Shown: positions 15,371 to 24,800 of the stretch, in pieces
Numbering within the stretch: the first letter of the stretch is position 1
Layout of the letters: each line of letters opens with the position of its first letter
Source: Mycolicibacterium flavescens
GTDB lineage: Bacteria; Actinomycetota; Actinomycetes; Mycobacteriales; Mycobacteriaceae
DNA: 64,000 nucleotides
Reading direction: 5' to 3'
Assembly (NCBI GenBank): GCA_900637135.1
Contig: LR134353.1
Span: 2,356,001-2,420,000, forward strand
Program-made: the position numbers and the translations under genes
Notes under the pieces: generated by a model
Seen by the model: the letters and a program-made list of their open reading frames with translations, nothing else
The model's database searches: none
Told to the model about the DNA's origin: nothing

Positions 15371-16420
15371 TCAGGTTGAACGTGGACCGGACTGCCCTGG
15401 CGACATCGAGGCGGGCGAGCATTCCCCGATGATGCTGTCGAGGTTTTGCTGCACGCGTTCCGCAGCGATGCCGACCGATGGTGAATACAGCATGATGTGG
15501 TCGAGGACGCCGTCGTAGCGTCTCAGTTGTTCACGGACTTCGTGTGCCGTCCCGGCGACGCCCATGGTGTCGATCATCTCGTCGGACACCGCGGCGAACA
15601 TCGCCGGGAAATCGCGCTGGGCGAATGCTTCCCGGATGGTTCGGCCTTCGCTGGCGAATCCGTTCACATCGAGTACCGTCTCGTAGGATTTGACCGAGGA
15701 GTAGAACGCAATCTGCTGCGCCAGTTCGCGCCTGGCGACCTCGGCGTCGTCGTGGATGGCGCACATCACCATGGAAATGATTTCCACGTCATTGGGGTCG
15801 CGGCCGGTGTGCGCGGCACCCCGGGCGATAGCGGGCCGGACGATCTCCTCGACGTAGGTGGTGGTGAACAGGGGATGTCCGGCCAGGCCGTCGGCCACCC
15901 GCCCGGCCGCCTCGCACATCCGGGGCCGGACACCGGCAGTGACGATCGGGATCGGCCGGCTGGGGGGTCCCACGTCGCCGGTCGGGGTGAGATTCATTCT
16001 GTAGAAACGGCCCTCGTGATGGATCGGCCCTTCATGCAGGTTCCAGATCCGGCGCAGCAGCATCACGAGTTCTTCCATCCGCAGCGCGGGCGCGGAGGTG
16101 TCGGGCACGCCGTGCCAGTCGCTCATCATCCGTTTGGTGCCGTTGCCGATTCCGAGTACCAGCCGTCCGTTGGAGAGTTCGTCGAGATCACGCGCCTCGG
16201 TGGCCAGCACCAGGGGGCTTCGGCCGACGCCGTAGAGAATGGAGGAACCGATCCGGCAGTTCTGTGTGCTGTTGGCCATCGCGGCCATGGAGATCGATCC
16301 GGACCGGGAGTAGAACTCCGAGGCCCATACGGCGTCGAACCCGGCCGCGTCGGCGGCCTGGGCGGTCTGGGCCAGTGACTTCAAATCCGCGCCGAGAACC
16401 GACAGGCCGTAGGTGCTCAT
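15371..16420 (-). CDS. LLM-class F420-dependent oxidoreductase
   Basis: 349 residues with a luciferase-like monooxygenase TIM barrel. Visible family marks are AADAAGFDAVWASEFYSRSG, the SILYGVGRSPLVLATEARDLDELSNGRLVLGIGNG block, and IPIVTAGVRPRMCEAAGRVADGLAGHPLFT. Mycobacterial members use F420 or FMN to oxidise or reduce small molecules. It overlaps the upstream TetR gene by ATGA and forms a two-gene operon divergent from the P450 gene, so it is probably part of one catabolic or modification pathway. Confidence 0.87.
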   Translation of the reverse strand: MSTYGLSVLGADLKSLAQTAQAADAAGFDAVWASEFYSRSGSISMAAMANSTQNCRIGSSILYGVGRSPLVLATEARDLDELSNGRLVLGIGNGTKRMMSDWHGVPDTSAPALRMEELVMLLRRIWNLHEGPIHHEGRFYRMNLTPTGDVGPPSRPIPIVTAGVRPRMCEAAGRVADGLAGHPLFTTTYVEEIVRPAIARGAAHTGRDPNDVEIISMVMCAIHDDAEVARRELAQQIAFYSSVKSYETVLDVNGFASEGRTIREAFAQRDFPAMFAAVSDEMIDTMGVAGTAHEVREQLRRYDGVLDHIMLYSPSVGIAAERVQQNLDSIIGECSPASMSPGQSGPRST

Positions 16421-17022
16421 GACTGGTCTCCTGTGCGCGGGCGCAGGCCGTCGAACATGACGGCGCTGAGGGTGCTGGCGACCACCGTCTCGTCGAGGTG
16501 GTTCTCGGTGACCAGGTACATGAGTGCATTGATGGTGACCGCGCCGAACAGCGCAATGGACGTCGATCGTGCATCGGGCTGGGCGACGAGGGATCCGTCG
16601 CGGGCTCCTTCGATGAGCAGAGTTTCAACGGGTTGTTGGTAGGCGGTATTGATCATCTCGGCGATGGCAGGCATGCGGGCCGCTCGTCCCAGTTCGCCGA
16701 TGAGTGCCCGGCATACCGCTGGCCGCTGCGCCATTGCCCGCAGTTGTGCGCGGATGACAAGTGCGAGGCGTTCGGCACCGGAGCCGTCGGTGTGCACGAT
16801 CGCGGTCACGGCATCGGAGATGTCCTTGAGGAGGTCTTCGAGCAGGAAGGCAAGGATGTCCTCTTTGCCGGCGAAGTAGTAGTACAGCGTCGCTTTCGGC
16901 ACACCGGTCACCGCGGCGACGTCTTCGATCTTGGAGTCGTTGAGCCCCTTCTCGGCGAACAAGTCCGCCGCGGCGGGAAGCCGGTCAGAGATCTGACGTG
17001 GAATCTTGCGCATTTGCCCCAC
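16417..17022 (-). CDS. TetR-family regulator of the P450/LLM divergon
   Basis: 201 residues. The TetR HTH covers ~8-55 (RQISDRLPAAADLFAEKGLNDSKIEDVAAVTGVPKATLYYYFAGKEDILAFLLEDLL). The ligand-binding half contains ALIGELGRAARMPAIAEMINTAYQQPVETLL and belongs to the TetR_C group of steroid/lipid operons. The 25-bp dyad at 17037-17061 lies 15 bases before its start and between the two divergent operons, so it almost certainly controls both. Its stop overlaps the oxidoreductase start. Confidence 0.88.
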   Translation of the reverse strand: MGQMRKIPRQISDRLPAAADLFAEKGLNDSKIEDVAAVTGVPKATLYYYFAGKEDILAFLLEDLLKDISDAVTAIVHTDGSGAERLALVIRAQLRAMAQRPAVCRALIGELGRAARMPAIAEMINTAYQQPVETLLIEGARDGSLVAQPDARSTSIALFGAVTINALMYLVTENHLDETVVASTLSAVMFDGLRPRTGDQS

Positions 17023-17036
17023 CTGTCCCGTTCGGC

Positions 17037-17061
17037 CGGTTTAGACTGCCAGTCTAAACCG
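17037..17061. promoter_or_regulatory. TetR operator between divergent operons
   Basis: A perfect dyad: CGGTTTAGACTG (17037-17048), one central base, CAGTCTAAACCG (17050-17061). It is centred between the divergent TetR/LLM and P450 genes. The single-base centre and 12-base arms fit a TetR dimer pair. Confidence 0.8.
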
Positions 17062-17087
17062 TCGTTACTTTGGTGGTAGGAGGTCTT

Positions 17088-18284
17088 GTGGTCTCGGTGC
17101 AGATTCGTTACGACCCGTTCGACGCCTCGATCCTCAACGACCCCTATCCGACGTATCGGTTATTGCGTGACGCGGCTCCGGTGTACCGCGCCGAGGAATC
17201 CCATACCTGGGTGTTGAGCCGCCACGCCGATGTCCAGGCCGCAGCACTGGATCACGGCACGTACTCCTCGGTGGACGGCATCTTCCCCACCCCGCCGGGA
17301 TCGGACTTCATCGGTTCGTTCCTGCCGATGATGATCGTGATGGACCCTCCGCGCCACGACCAGTTGCGTGCCCTGGTCAGCCGGGCGTTCACTCCCCGGC
17401 GGGTGGCCGGGCTGCAGGGCGCCATCACACAGATGGCCGCGGAGTTGTTCGAGCGCCTCGACGAGGGTTCCGGATCGGCGGACTTCGTGACCGACTTCGC
17501 CGCGATCCTGCCCGCCGCGGTGATCGCCGATCTGCTGGGCGTTCCCGCCACCGATCGTGATCAGTTCCGATTGTGGTCGAGCCAACTGGTCCAGGTCGAC
17601 GTCAACCACGGACAAACCACCGACGCACTGACCGCCGCCGCCGCGATCTACGCCTACTTCACCGACTTCCTCGCCGACCGCCGCAAGAACCCCCGCGAGG
17701 ACCTGATGTCGGCGTTGGCCAACGCCACAGTCGACGGGATCGGACTGACCGACGAGGAAGTCCTCGGCTTCTGCGCGCTGCTGCTCGTCGCGGGCTACGA
17801 GACCACCACCAATCTGCTGGGGAACTCCGCGGTCGTGCTGGCCCAGCATCGGCAAACCCGCCGACGCCTAGCCGCCGATCGAACACTGTTGGGGCCTGCG
17901 GTGGAAGAGTTGCTGCGTTACGACTCACCTGCACAGGGACTTTCACGAACCCTGACCCGCGACGTCACCCTGCACGACACGACGATGCGTCAAGGTGAGA
18001 AGGTGCTGCTGTTGTTCGGGTCGGCCAACCGCGACGAGCGTGCCTTCCCCGATCCGGACGTGTTCGACATCGAGCGCACCAGTGAGCACCAGGTCGCCTT
18101 CGGTCGCGGCATTCACTTCTGTCTGGGTGCGGCGCTGGCGCGGATGGAGGCCCGCATCGCTCTGGATGCATTGTTGGACCGGGTGCCTGACTGGGAGGTC
18201 GATCTTGAATCGGCGCGGCGGCTGCGGTCCGGGCCGATCCGGGGCTACACATCGCTGCCCATCACTTGGACCACACCGGTCTAG
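17088..18284 (+). CDS. Cytochrome P450
   Basis: 398 residues from GTG 17088, behind TAGGAGG; the TTG at 17070 is less well placed. All P450 marks are present: the I-helix LLVAGYETTTNLL, the K-helix EELLRYDSPAQGLSRT (ExxR), and the haem loop FGRGIHFCLGAALARMEARIAL with the Cys ligand. It is a soluble bacterial class I enzyme that needs ferredoxin and a reductase. Neither is encoded nearby, so chromosomal partners must serve. It is the first gene of a set with a thioesterase and an alpha/beta hydrolase. The substrate is unknown, possibly a steroid or lipid, from neighbours. Confidence 0.93.
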   Translation: MVSVQIRYDPFDASILNDPYPTYRLLRDAAPVYRAEESHTWVLSRHADVQAAALDHGTYSSVDGIFPTPPGSDFIGSFLPMMIVMDPPRHDQLRALVSRAFTPRRVAGLQGAITQMAAELFERLDEGSGSADFVTDFAAILPAAVIADLLGVPATDRDQFRLWSSQLVQVDVNHGQTTDALTAAAAIYAYFTDFLADRRKNPREDLMSALANATVDGIGLTDEEVLGFCALLLVAGYETTTNLLGNSAVVLAQHRQTRRRLAADRTLLGPAVEELLRYDSPAQGLSRTLTRDVTLHDTTMRQGEKVLLLFGSANRDERAFPDPDVFDIERTSEHQVAFGRGIHFCLGAALARMEARIALDALLDRVPDWEVDLESARRLRSGPIRGYTSLPITWTTPV

Positions 18285-18307
18285 CCCGTGCCCCTCTTCG
18301 ACGACGC

Positions 18308-18429
18308 GTCGTGTGCTTCACCGCGACGGCCAGGTTCATCGCCGTCGATGTCGAGCACTCCGCCGCGCCGTCGACCTCGGCGCATTCGGCGACATGCTCA
18401 AACGATTCGCAGGCTCGAACGGTGATTGA
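18308..18429 (+). pseudogene. Decayed C-terminus of a PaaI-type thioesterase
   Basis: In the gap after the P450 gene, one frame reads FTATARFIAVDVEHSAA and the next frame VDLGAFGDMLKRFAG before a TGA at 18427-18429. The intact thioesterase ending at 14111 has FTASAVFIVVSPEHFAA followed by VSAFGDLLEQFSR. So the same C-terminal segment is present here, split by a frameshift and lacking its N-terminal two thirds. It is a fossil of a duplicate or related gene, now replaced by the intact thioesterase at 18457. Confidence 0.65.
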
Positions 18430-18456
18430 ACCCATGGCCGGACAGGAGAAAGGGGC

Positions 18457-18909
18457 ATGGTGGTGGCAATGACATTCGCGCACTTCGATGAGCAGATCGC
18501 CGACCAGCTGCTCAGATCGGCGACCACAGCCGGTGGACTGTCGACGTTCCTGAACTTTCGGCACACCGAACTCGCCGCCGGTCGGCTGGTGGCAGAGATG
18601 GAAACCCGCGCCGAACTGCTCACACCCTTTGGCACCCTGCACGGCGGATGTCTATCGGCGATGGTCGACCACTGTCTCGGAGTCGTGTTCTACCCCGTCA
18701 TTCCGGCCGGATCATGGGTCGCCACCACCGAATTCAAGCTGAACCTGCTGCGACCCGTGTCCACCGGTGTGTGTGTCGCCGTCACCGACATCGTGTCACT
18801 GGGCAAGCGCAGCGGAGTAGCGCGCATCGACATCAGCAACGGCGACAAAGCCGTCTGCGTAGCCCAGGGCACGGTCACGATCGTGAACGCCGCGGGCAAC
18901 GCACAATGA
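18457..18909 (+). CDS. PaaI-type hotdog thioesterase
   Basis: 150 residues from ATG 18457, with AGGAGAAAGGGGC upstream. A hotdog fold with active-site turn FGTLHGGCLSAMVDHCLGVVFYP, where HGG and the following Asp are expected to catalyse acyl-CoA hydrolysis. The next strand, WVATTEFKLNLLRPV, is the usual dimer/CoA region. It differs clearly from the thioesterase at 13596, so it is not a recent copy. It lies between the P450 and hydrolase genes in the same direction. Confidence 0.87.
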   Translation: MVVAMTFAHFDEQIADQLLRSATTAGGLSTFLNFRHTELAAGRLVAEMETRAELLTPFGTLHGGCLSAMVDHCLGVVFYPVIPAGSWVATTEFKLNLLRPVSTGVCVAVTDIVSLGKRSGVARIDISNGDKAVCVAQGTVTIVNAAGNAQ

Positions 18910-18967
18910 AGGCGCTTGTAGCCGGTCGCACACTTCGGGCGGACTCCGATCTCGCCAGGAATTTGTC

Positions 18968-19870
18968 ATGACCTCCGCCGTGCAGCATCGGGTCCGAACC
19001 CAGGACGGGATCACCCTGGCCGCCGACTGCTACGACCACGATGACGCCCGTCCCGTCGTGCTGCTCCTGCACGGCGGCGGCCAGAACCGGCACGCGTGGA
19101 GCACTTCAGCGCGTCGCCTCCACGCATGCGGATACACAGTCGTCGCCTACGACACCCGCGGTCACGGCGACAGCGACTGGGACCCCGCCGGCAGGTACGA
19201 CCTCGAGCGACTCGCGACCGATCTGCTCGCCGTGCGTGAGCACTTCAGCGCGGATATCGCCCCTGCCGTCGTAGGTGCATCCCTTGGGGGCATGACCGTG
19301 CTCGGCACGCATCTGTTGACATCCGGGGCGTTGTGGGCGGCGGTTGTCCTGGTCGACGTCACCCCGCGGCTTGAATTCCAGGGCGCTCGTCGCGTAGTGA
19401 CGTTCATGGCCGCACATCCCGACGGCTTTGGCACCCTCACCGACGCCGCCGAGGTGATCGCCGCGTACAACCCCCATCGCTCGCGCCCGGCCAACGTCGA
19501 CGGCCTGCGCAAGGTGCTACGGCAGCGTCACGACGGCCGCTGGATCTGGCGGTGGGACCCGGCATTCATTCACTCCAACTTCGACTTCCTCCGCGACGAA
19601 TCGACCACGGGAACGGAGCAATTCGACGCGATCAGCCACCTGCTGATCGACGGAGCCCGACGGGTCAGCGCCCCAACACTTCTCGTAAGGGGCCTGTTGT
19701 CCGACGTGGTCTCCCAAGCCACCGTCGACGAGTTCCAGCAACTGGTTCCCCACGCCGAGACCGTCGACGTATCCGGTACCGGACACATGATCGCCGGCGA
19801 CGACAACGACGCCTTCAGCTCCGCCGTCACCGAGTTCCTCGGCCGAAGCATCCTCCAGCCCCCGCCGTGA
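18968..19870 (+). CDS. Alpha/beta-fold hydrolase
   Basis: 300 residues. It has an oxyanion loop VVLLLHGGGQNRHAW, nucleophile elbow VVGASLGGM (Ser in GxSxG), an acid in the region LLVRGLLSDVVS, and His in VSGTGHMIAGDD. It is typical of esterases/epoxide-hydrolase-like enzymes of mycobacterial lipid pathways. It is the third gene after P450 and thioesterase, with a 58-base gap. It probably hydrolyses an ester or lactone made in the same pathway; the substrate cannot be deduced. Confidence 0.9.
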   Translation: MTSAVQHRVRTQDGITLAADCYDHDDARPVVLLLHGGGQNRHAWSTSARRLHACGYTVVAYDTRGHGDSDWDPAGRYDLERLATDLLAVREHFSADIAPAVVGASLGGMTVLGTHLLTSGALWAAVVLVDVTPRLEFQGARRVVTFMAAHPDGFGTLTDAAEVIAAYNPHRSRPANVDGLRKVLRQRHDGRWIWRWDPAFIHSNFDFLRDESTTGTEQFDAISHLLIDGARRVSAPTLLVRGLLSDVVSQATVDEFQQLVPHAETVDVSGTGHMIAGDDNDAFSSAVTEFLGRSILQPPP

Positions 19871-19998
19871 TCGGGCAGCGTCGAGCGGCCAGTAAAAGTG
19901 GGCCCCACCAAGGTTATTGAAACGCTGCCTATGACTAAGAGGAGGCCCTCACAACGCCTTTCGGCACGCCGAATAGACCGCGACAGGCTCTGGTCGAG

Positions 19999-20868
19999 CT
20001 AGACGCTGCTACGCACTTGTTGGCCACCATCGGCGTCGAAGAGTTCCTTGGTCCAGCGTTCGAGGATTTCTGCGCTGTCCCAGTCGTCGGGATGAAATCC
20101 GCCGCGGGTGTAGGAACGAAAGCGCTCAATTGCTGCTGAGCTGAATAGCGGGTTATGCCGGAAGGCTCGAAGGCTGCGCAGCAACCGCACCGGGTTGTAG
20201 GCGGCACGGTCACCGGCCAGAGAGCGGGTGGTCTGGATGACCAACTCGCTGAACAAGAGGAGGCTGGCGATCCGCATCCCCCAGACCCTGGTGCGTTCGC
20301 TTCCACCGACCGTCTCATAGACATCGAAAGCGACGGCCTTGTGCTCGCATTCTTCCAGTGCGTGCCAGAGCAGAATAGGCCGCACTTCGGTGTAGCCGAT
20401 GAGTTCTTGAGCTTCGTCGCTGGTGAGAATGATTTCGGCGAATGTCGCCGTATAGTGCTCCAGGGCGGCCGTCACAGCCAGGCGCATCGTGGGAGAAAAA
20501 CGCTTCTCAAGTCGGCCAACCAACTTCTTGATATGCCGATCGATCCCCTCGGTGGGATAGCCCATCGCTTGGAGCCGATCGTTGAGCAGCTGATGCTGGT
20601 GTCGGTGGGTGGCCTCTTGTGCAATGAATCCCTTGACCGCCTCCTTGAGGTCAGCGTCGCTGATGTGGTCCCGGTACTCGCGGACTGACCGGATGAAGAA
20701 GTCTTCCCCTTCGGGGAACGTGGCCGACAAGGTGGACACAAAGTGGCTCATCACCAAGTCGCCATCGACGAAGTGCTGCCGACTGGTCCCGGCAGGCATG
20801 TCGAATCGAACACGGCGGGGCTTCGGGACGACCCGCGTGGTGGGCCGTGTGGACGAATCGTCGCTCAT
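19999..20868 (-). CDS. Ferritin-like diiron protein, 'metal-dependent hydrolase' (PF10118-type)
   Basis: 289 residues, helical. Metal-ligand motifs are visible: FIAQEATHRHQHQLLN (ExxxH), LEHYTATFAEI, and HALEECEHKAVAFDVYE (ExxEH). These fit the PF10118 family, annotated as metal-dependent hydrolases but built on a four-helix diiron scaffold. In mycobacteria such genes lie beside lipid and steroid operons. It is divergent from the TetR gene starting near 20973, with a dyad between them, so it is probably that regulator's target. Confidence 0.85.
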   Translation of the reverse strand: MSDDSSTRPTTRVVPKPRRVRFDMPAGTSRQHFVDGDLVMSHFVSTLSATFPEGEDFFIRSVREYRDHISDADLKEAVKGFIAQEATHRHQHQLLNDRLQAMGYPTEGIDRHIKKLVGRLEKRFSPTMRLAVTAALEHYTATFAEIILTSDEAQELIGYTEVRPILLWHALEECEHKAVAFDVYETVGGSERTRVWGMRIASLLLFSELVIQTTRSLAGDRAAYNPVRLLRSLRAFRHNPLFSSAAIERFRSYTRGGFHPDDWDSAEILERWTKELFDADGGQQVRSSV

Positions 20869-20902
20869 GTTGTTCTCCCGTTCGTCAAAGGCACGCTGGC
20901 AA

Positions 20903-20924
20903 TCTGACTCTAAGCCTTGTCAGA
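20903..20924. promoter_or_regulatory. Operator-like dyad TCTGAC-N10-GTCAGA
   Basis: TCTGAC (20903-20908) and GTCAGA (20919-20924) face each other across 10 bases in the divergent promoter of the diiron hydrolase and the TetR gene. The spacing fits a TetR dimer. Confidence 0.6.
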
Positions 20925-20972
20925 ATTAGATGGCAAGCTATCCACGTGGTTTCGGCGCGGGTGTATAGCGGG

Positions 20973-21614
20973 ATGTCCGCCGAGGAGCGTCACCGGAACC
21001 GGCGCACCCGTCTCATCGAGGCCGCAACCGAGTTGATCGGCACGCGCGGTGTTGCCGCCGCCACTGTGACTGCCGTCTGCGCTGAATCAGGCGTCACGTC
21101 ACGCTACTTCTACCAGCACTTCTCCGGCCGAGACGCCCTCCTGCGGGCTGTCTACCAGCAGCTCTATGCCACCTTCCAGGAGGTGATAGTCGACGCGATC
21201 CCCGATGCCGGCGAGCCACCGGAGGTGCTGGCGTACGCGCCGATCCGCAGGCTGGTCAGCATGATCGACAACGACCCTCGGCTGGGTCGGATCCTGTTCG
21301 TGGAATCTGCAACCGAGCCGCTGCTCCGAGAGCTACGCAGCGAACTGATGGCGGGTTTCACCGACCTCGTCTTGCGCGAAGCCAGACTCCACCTCGACAT
21401 CGCCGACTCCGCCGTTGGGGTTGCCCATTTGGCTTCGACCTTGGGCGTGGGAGGGCTATTCGAAGTCTTGCGCCGCCGACTCGACGGAGAACTCGAGTTC
21501 ACCACCGATGAACTCGTTCAGCACTGCGCAGGTTTCCTGGGCAGCCTCGGCGATTACGTGCTGCTGCAGAACTCGGACCAGTCGGCCACAACCGAAGCCC
21601 GACCCCACAGGTAG
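20973..21614 (+). CDS. TetR-family transcriptional regulator
   Basis: 213 residues from ATG 20973; a GTG at 20946 would add nine residues, and neither has a strong ribosome-binding site. The HTH is at ~5-55 (HRNRRTRLIEAATELIGTRGVAAATVTAVCAESGVTSRYFYQHFSGRDALLRAVYQQL). YFYQHF is a variant of the usual LYRHF. The C-terminal domain (LGRILFVESATEPLLRELRSELMAGFTDLV) is of the mycobacterial lipid-operon type. It probably represses the divergent diiron hydrolase gene through the dyad at 20903-20924. Confidence 0.86.
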   Translation: MSAEERHRNRRTRLIEAATELIGTRGVAAATVTAVCAESGVTSRYFYQHFSGRDALLRAVYQQLYATFQEVIVDAIPDAGEPPEVLAYAPIRRLVSMIDNDPRLGRILFVESATEPLLRELRSELMAGFTDLVLREARLHLDIADSAVGVAHLASTLGVGGLFEVLRRRLDGELEFTTDELVQHCAGFLGSLGDYVLLQNSDQSATTEARPHR

Positions 21615-21754
21615 CGGCCCGCGGCCCCGCTACGCGATGTGGCCGTCCGTGCATTCGATGTCAACGTCGAGGACCAGCAACAGCAAGGCCCTGAACGACA
21701 TCCAAGGCCAGTGTCGTCGACTGAACAGCGTCGGCCTTGGCTTCCAGAAGCCAA
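21611..21754 (+). terminator. Two hairpins after the TetR gene
   Basis: GTAGCGG (21611-21617) pairs with CCGCTAC (21627-21633) right over the TetR stop. TTGGCTT (21737-21743) pairs with AAGCCAA (21748-21754) across a 4-base loop, followed by TTGAGTGTT. Together they could end transcription from the TetR gene before mmpL. The rest of the 278-base gap shows no coding frame that I trust. Confidence 0.45.
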
Positions 21755-21844
21755 TTGAGTGTTCGACCATTCCTCTGCCTACTGTGACCGCGGCCGCGGG
21801 CCTACTCGATAGCGGCCGCCACCACGTGCACTACATGCGGTAGC

Positions 21845-21869
21845 GTAGCGATACCGACAGTATCGCTAC
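21845..21869. promoter_or_regulatory. Operator GTAGCGATAC-N5-GTATCGCTAC before mmpL
   Basis: Perfect 10-base arms (21845-21854, 21860-21869) around CGACA, 23 bases before the mmpL start. The core CGATAC-N5-GTATCG is identical in half-site and spacing to 14780-14796, so the KstR-like TetR encoded 7 kb away is the likely ligand. Confidence 0.75.
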
Positions 21870-21892
21870 CATTCGCGACCAGTGGAGGTCTA

Positions 21893-24800
21893 GTGACCGA
21901 CGGCACTGCAGATTCCCCAAGCCAGGCCACGCGTTCTGGTCGGCGCGCCAACGGATCCCCCGACCCGGCCGACACTCGCGAGTACAGCGAACGGTTGGCA
22001 GCGCTAGCCCGATTCACCCTCCGGCACAAAGCGCTGGTCATCGGGGTATGGCTGGGCGCCGCGGTGGTTCTCGCGCTGCTGTTTCCCCAGCTGGAAACCG
22101 TGGTGCGCCAACAGTCGGTGGACCTCATTCCTCGCGATGCGCCGTCCTTGCAGACGGTTGACCGCATGAGCGCCGCGTTCGGCGAAGAAGGCTCGAAAAC
22201 CATGGTGTTTGTCGCCATGGAAGACCCCAATGGCTTGACTCCGACTGCACGGCAGCGCTACGGCGAACTCGTGAGCCGGTTGCAGACCGAAGGCGACCAC
22301 GTCCTGCTGGTGCAGGACCTACTGGCCGATCCGATTACCGAAGCCCAGGCGGTCAGCGTCGACCGCAAAGCCTGGTACCTGCCCGTCGGCGTCGCCGGCA
22401 CCCTCGGAGACCCCACGGCCGCAGAATCCGTCAACGCGGTGCGCGACATCGCCGCGGAGGTGTTCACCGGCTCGACCACGACCGTGCAAGTGACGGGACC
22501 ACCGGCGACCTTCAGCGACATGATCGCCTCGGCCGAGCACGACCTGCTGCTGATCTCAATCGCTACCGCGGGCGTGATCGCCCTGATCCTGCTGATCGTC
22601 TACCGGTCGGTGTTCACCGCGCTGTTACCGCTGCTGGTAATCGGGTTGAGCCTGGCGGTCGGGCGCGGCGTGCTGTCCGCCCTCGGCGAGATGGGCATGC
22701 CGGTCTCCCAGTTCACCGTCGCCTTCATGACGGCGATCCTGCTCGGCGCCGGAACCGACTACACCGTGTTCCTGATCAGCCGATACCACGAGCAGCGCCG
22801 CGCCCAAGTACCCGCCGATCAGGCCATCATCCACGCCACCGCCAGCATCGGGCGTGTCATCCTCGCCTCCGCCGCCACCGTCGCACTCGCGTTCCTGGCC
22901 ATGGTCTTCGCGCGGCTCAGCGTCTTCGCCGCCCTAGGCCCCGCGTGCGCCATCGCCGTGCTGTTCGGATTTCTGGCCACCGTCACCCTGCTGCCACCCG
23001 TGCTGTCGCTAGCCGCCAAACGCGGCATCGGTGAACCCAAACCCGACCGCACCCGCCGCTACTGGAACAGCGTCGCCGTCGCCGTGGTCCGCCGTCCCGT
23101 GCCACTACTGATCGTCAGCCTGGTCATCCTGCTCGCCCTATCAGCAGCCGCTGCAACCATCAAAATCAGCTACGACGACCGCAAGGGACAACCAGACACC
23201 ACGGCCAGCAACCAGGGCTACCACCTGCTGGACCGCCACTTCCGCAAAGACGTCGTCATCAGCGAATTCCTCGTCGTGGAAAACCCGACCGACATGCGGA
23301 CCGGGAAAGGACTGGCCGACCTCGACGAGATGGCCTCCCGCGTCTCCCAGATCCCCGGCGTCACCAAAGTTTCCGGAGTCACCCGCCCCACCGGAGAGCG
23401 CCTCGACCAAGCAGAACTGGCCTGGCAGAACGGCCAGATCGGCGACAAAATGGCCGGCGCGGTCGCCGAGGGCAACTCACGCAAAGACGACCTCGCCAAA
23501 CTCACCGGCGGCGCCGACCAGCTCGCCGACGGCCTCGCCCAACTCGACAGCACCGTGCGCACCGCCCTCACACCACTGGCCGGAATCCTCACCCAAGCCC
23601 AATCCGCAGGAACTCAGGTCAACCAATTCCGGCCACTGCTGCAACAGCTTTCCGCCACTGCCCCCGCCGTCGACCAAGCCATCCAATCCGGCCCAGGACT
23701 ACGACCGCTGGCCAACCAAGCCCAAAACGCAATCACCCAGCTCGACCCACTCGTCGGCGCCCTCAACACCTCACCGTGGTGTGCCACCACCCCGCAATGC
23801 GCCCAAATCCGCGACCAGGTGAAGATCCTGGTCACTCTGCGCGACAGCGGATTCTTCACCCAGATCGCCGACCTCGGGGACCGCTACGATCCCGCCACCA
23901 ATGCCACAGTCGGTGGCACCCTCGCCAACGTCGAGAACGCAGTCGCCTCGCTGGACAAGGCATTCGGAGCCCTCGGTGACCCCGCCGACCTGGCCACCAA
24001 CCTCCGCCGATTGCAGGACGGAATCGGACAGCTGGCCTCCGGCGCCCAAGCACTCGCCACCGGCGTCCGCACCCTCGCCGACAGCAACATCGAAATGCTG
24101 TCCGGCATGAGCCAGATTGCCACCCAACTGCAAAACTCTTCACGCGCAGCGGCCGACTCCGACTCCTCGAGCGGTTTCTACCTGCCCGCCAACGCATTCG
24201 AGAACCGGCAATTCACCGACGTCGCCGAACAATTCCTCTCACCGGACGGCAAAACAGCGCGGTTCATGATCGAAAGCAGCCACGACCCATACAGCGTTGA
24301 GGCGATGGACCTCGCCAGCCGCATCACCGACACCGCCAACACCGCACGACCCAACACGTCACTCGCCGACGCCACCGTGTCCGTCGCCGGCTTCCCCGCC
24401 GTCAACTCCGATATCCAACGACTCCTATGGGCCGACTTCGCACAACTGGCCATCGCCACCATAATCATCGTCGGCGTCATCCTGGTCCTACTGCTGCGCG
24501 CACTCCTGGCACCCCTCTACCTACTAGGCACCGTCGTGCTGAACTACCTCGCCTCGCTCGGCATCGGCGTTGTGGTCTTCCAATGGGGACTGGGCCACGA
24601 AATCGCCTGGCCCGTACCGCTGCTGGCGTTCATCATCCTCGTCGCCGTCGGCGCCGACTACAACATGCTGCTCGTCTCACGGCTCCGCGAAGAATCCGGA
24701 ACCAACATCCGCGTCGGCGTCCTGCGCACCGTGGCAAACACCGGAGCCGTCATCACCTCCGCTGGCCTGATATTCGCCGCCAGCATGTTCGGCCTCATGG

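Noticed and set aside
15141..15518. 125-codon frame overlapping the DUF6188-like gene end
   Set aside because: Low-complexity Ala/Arg/Thr text in a shifted frame of a supported gene, running into the antisense of the LLM gene.
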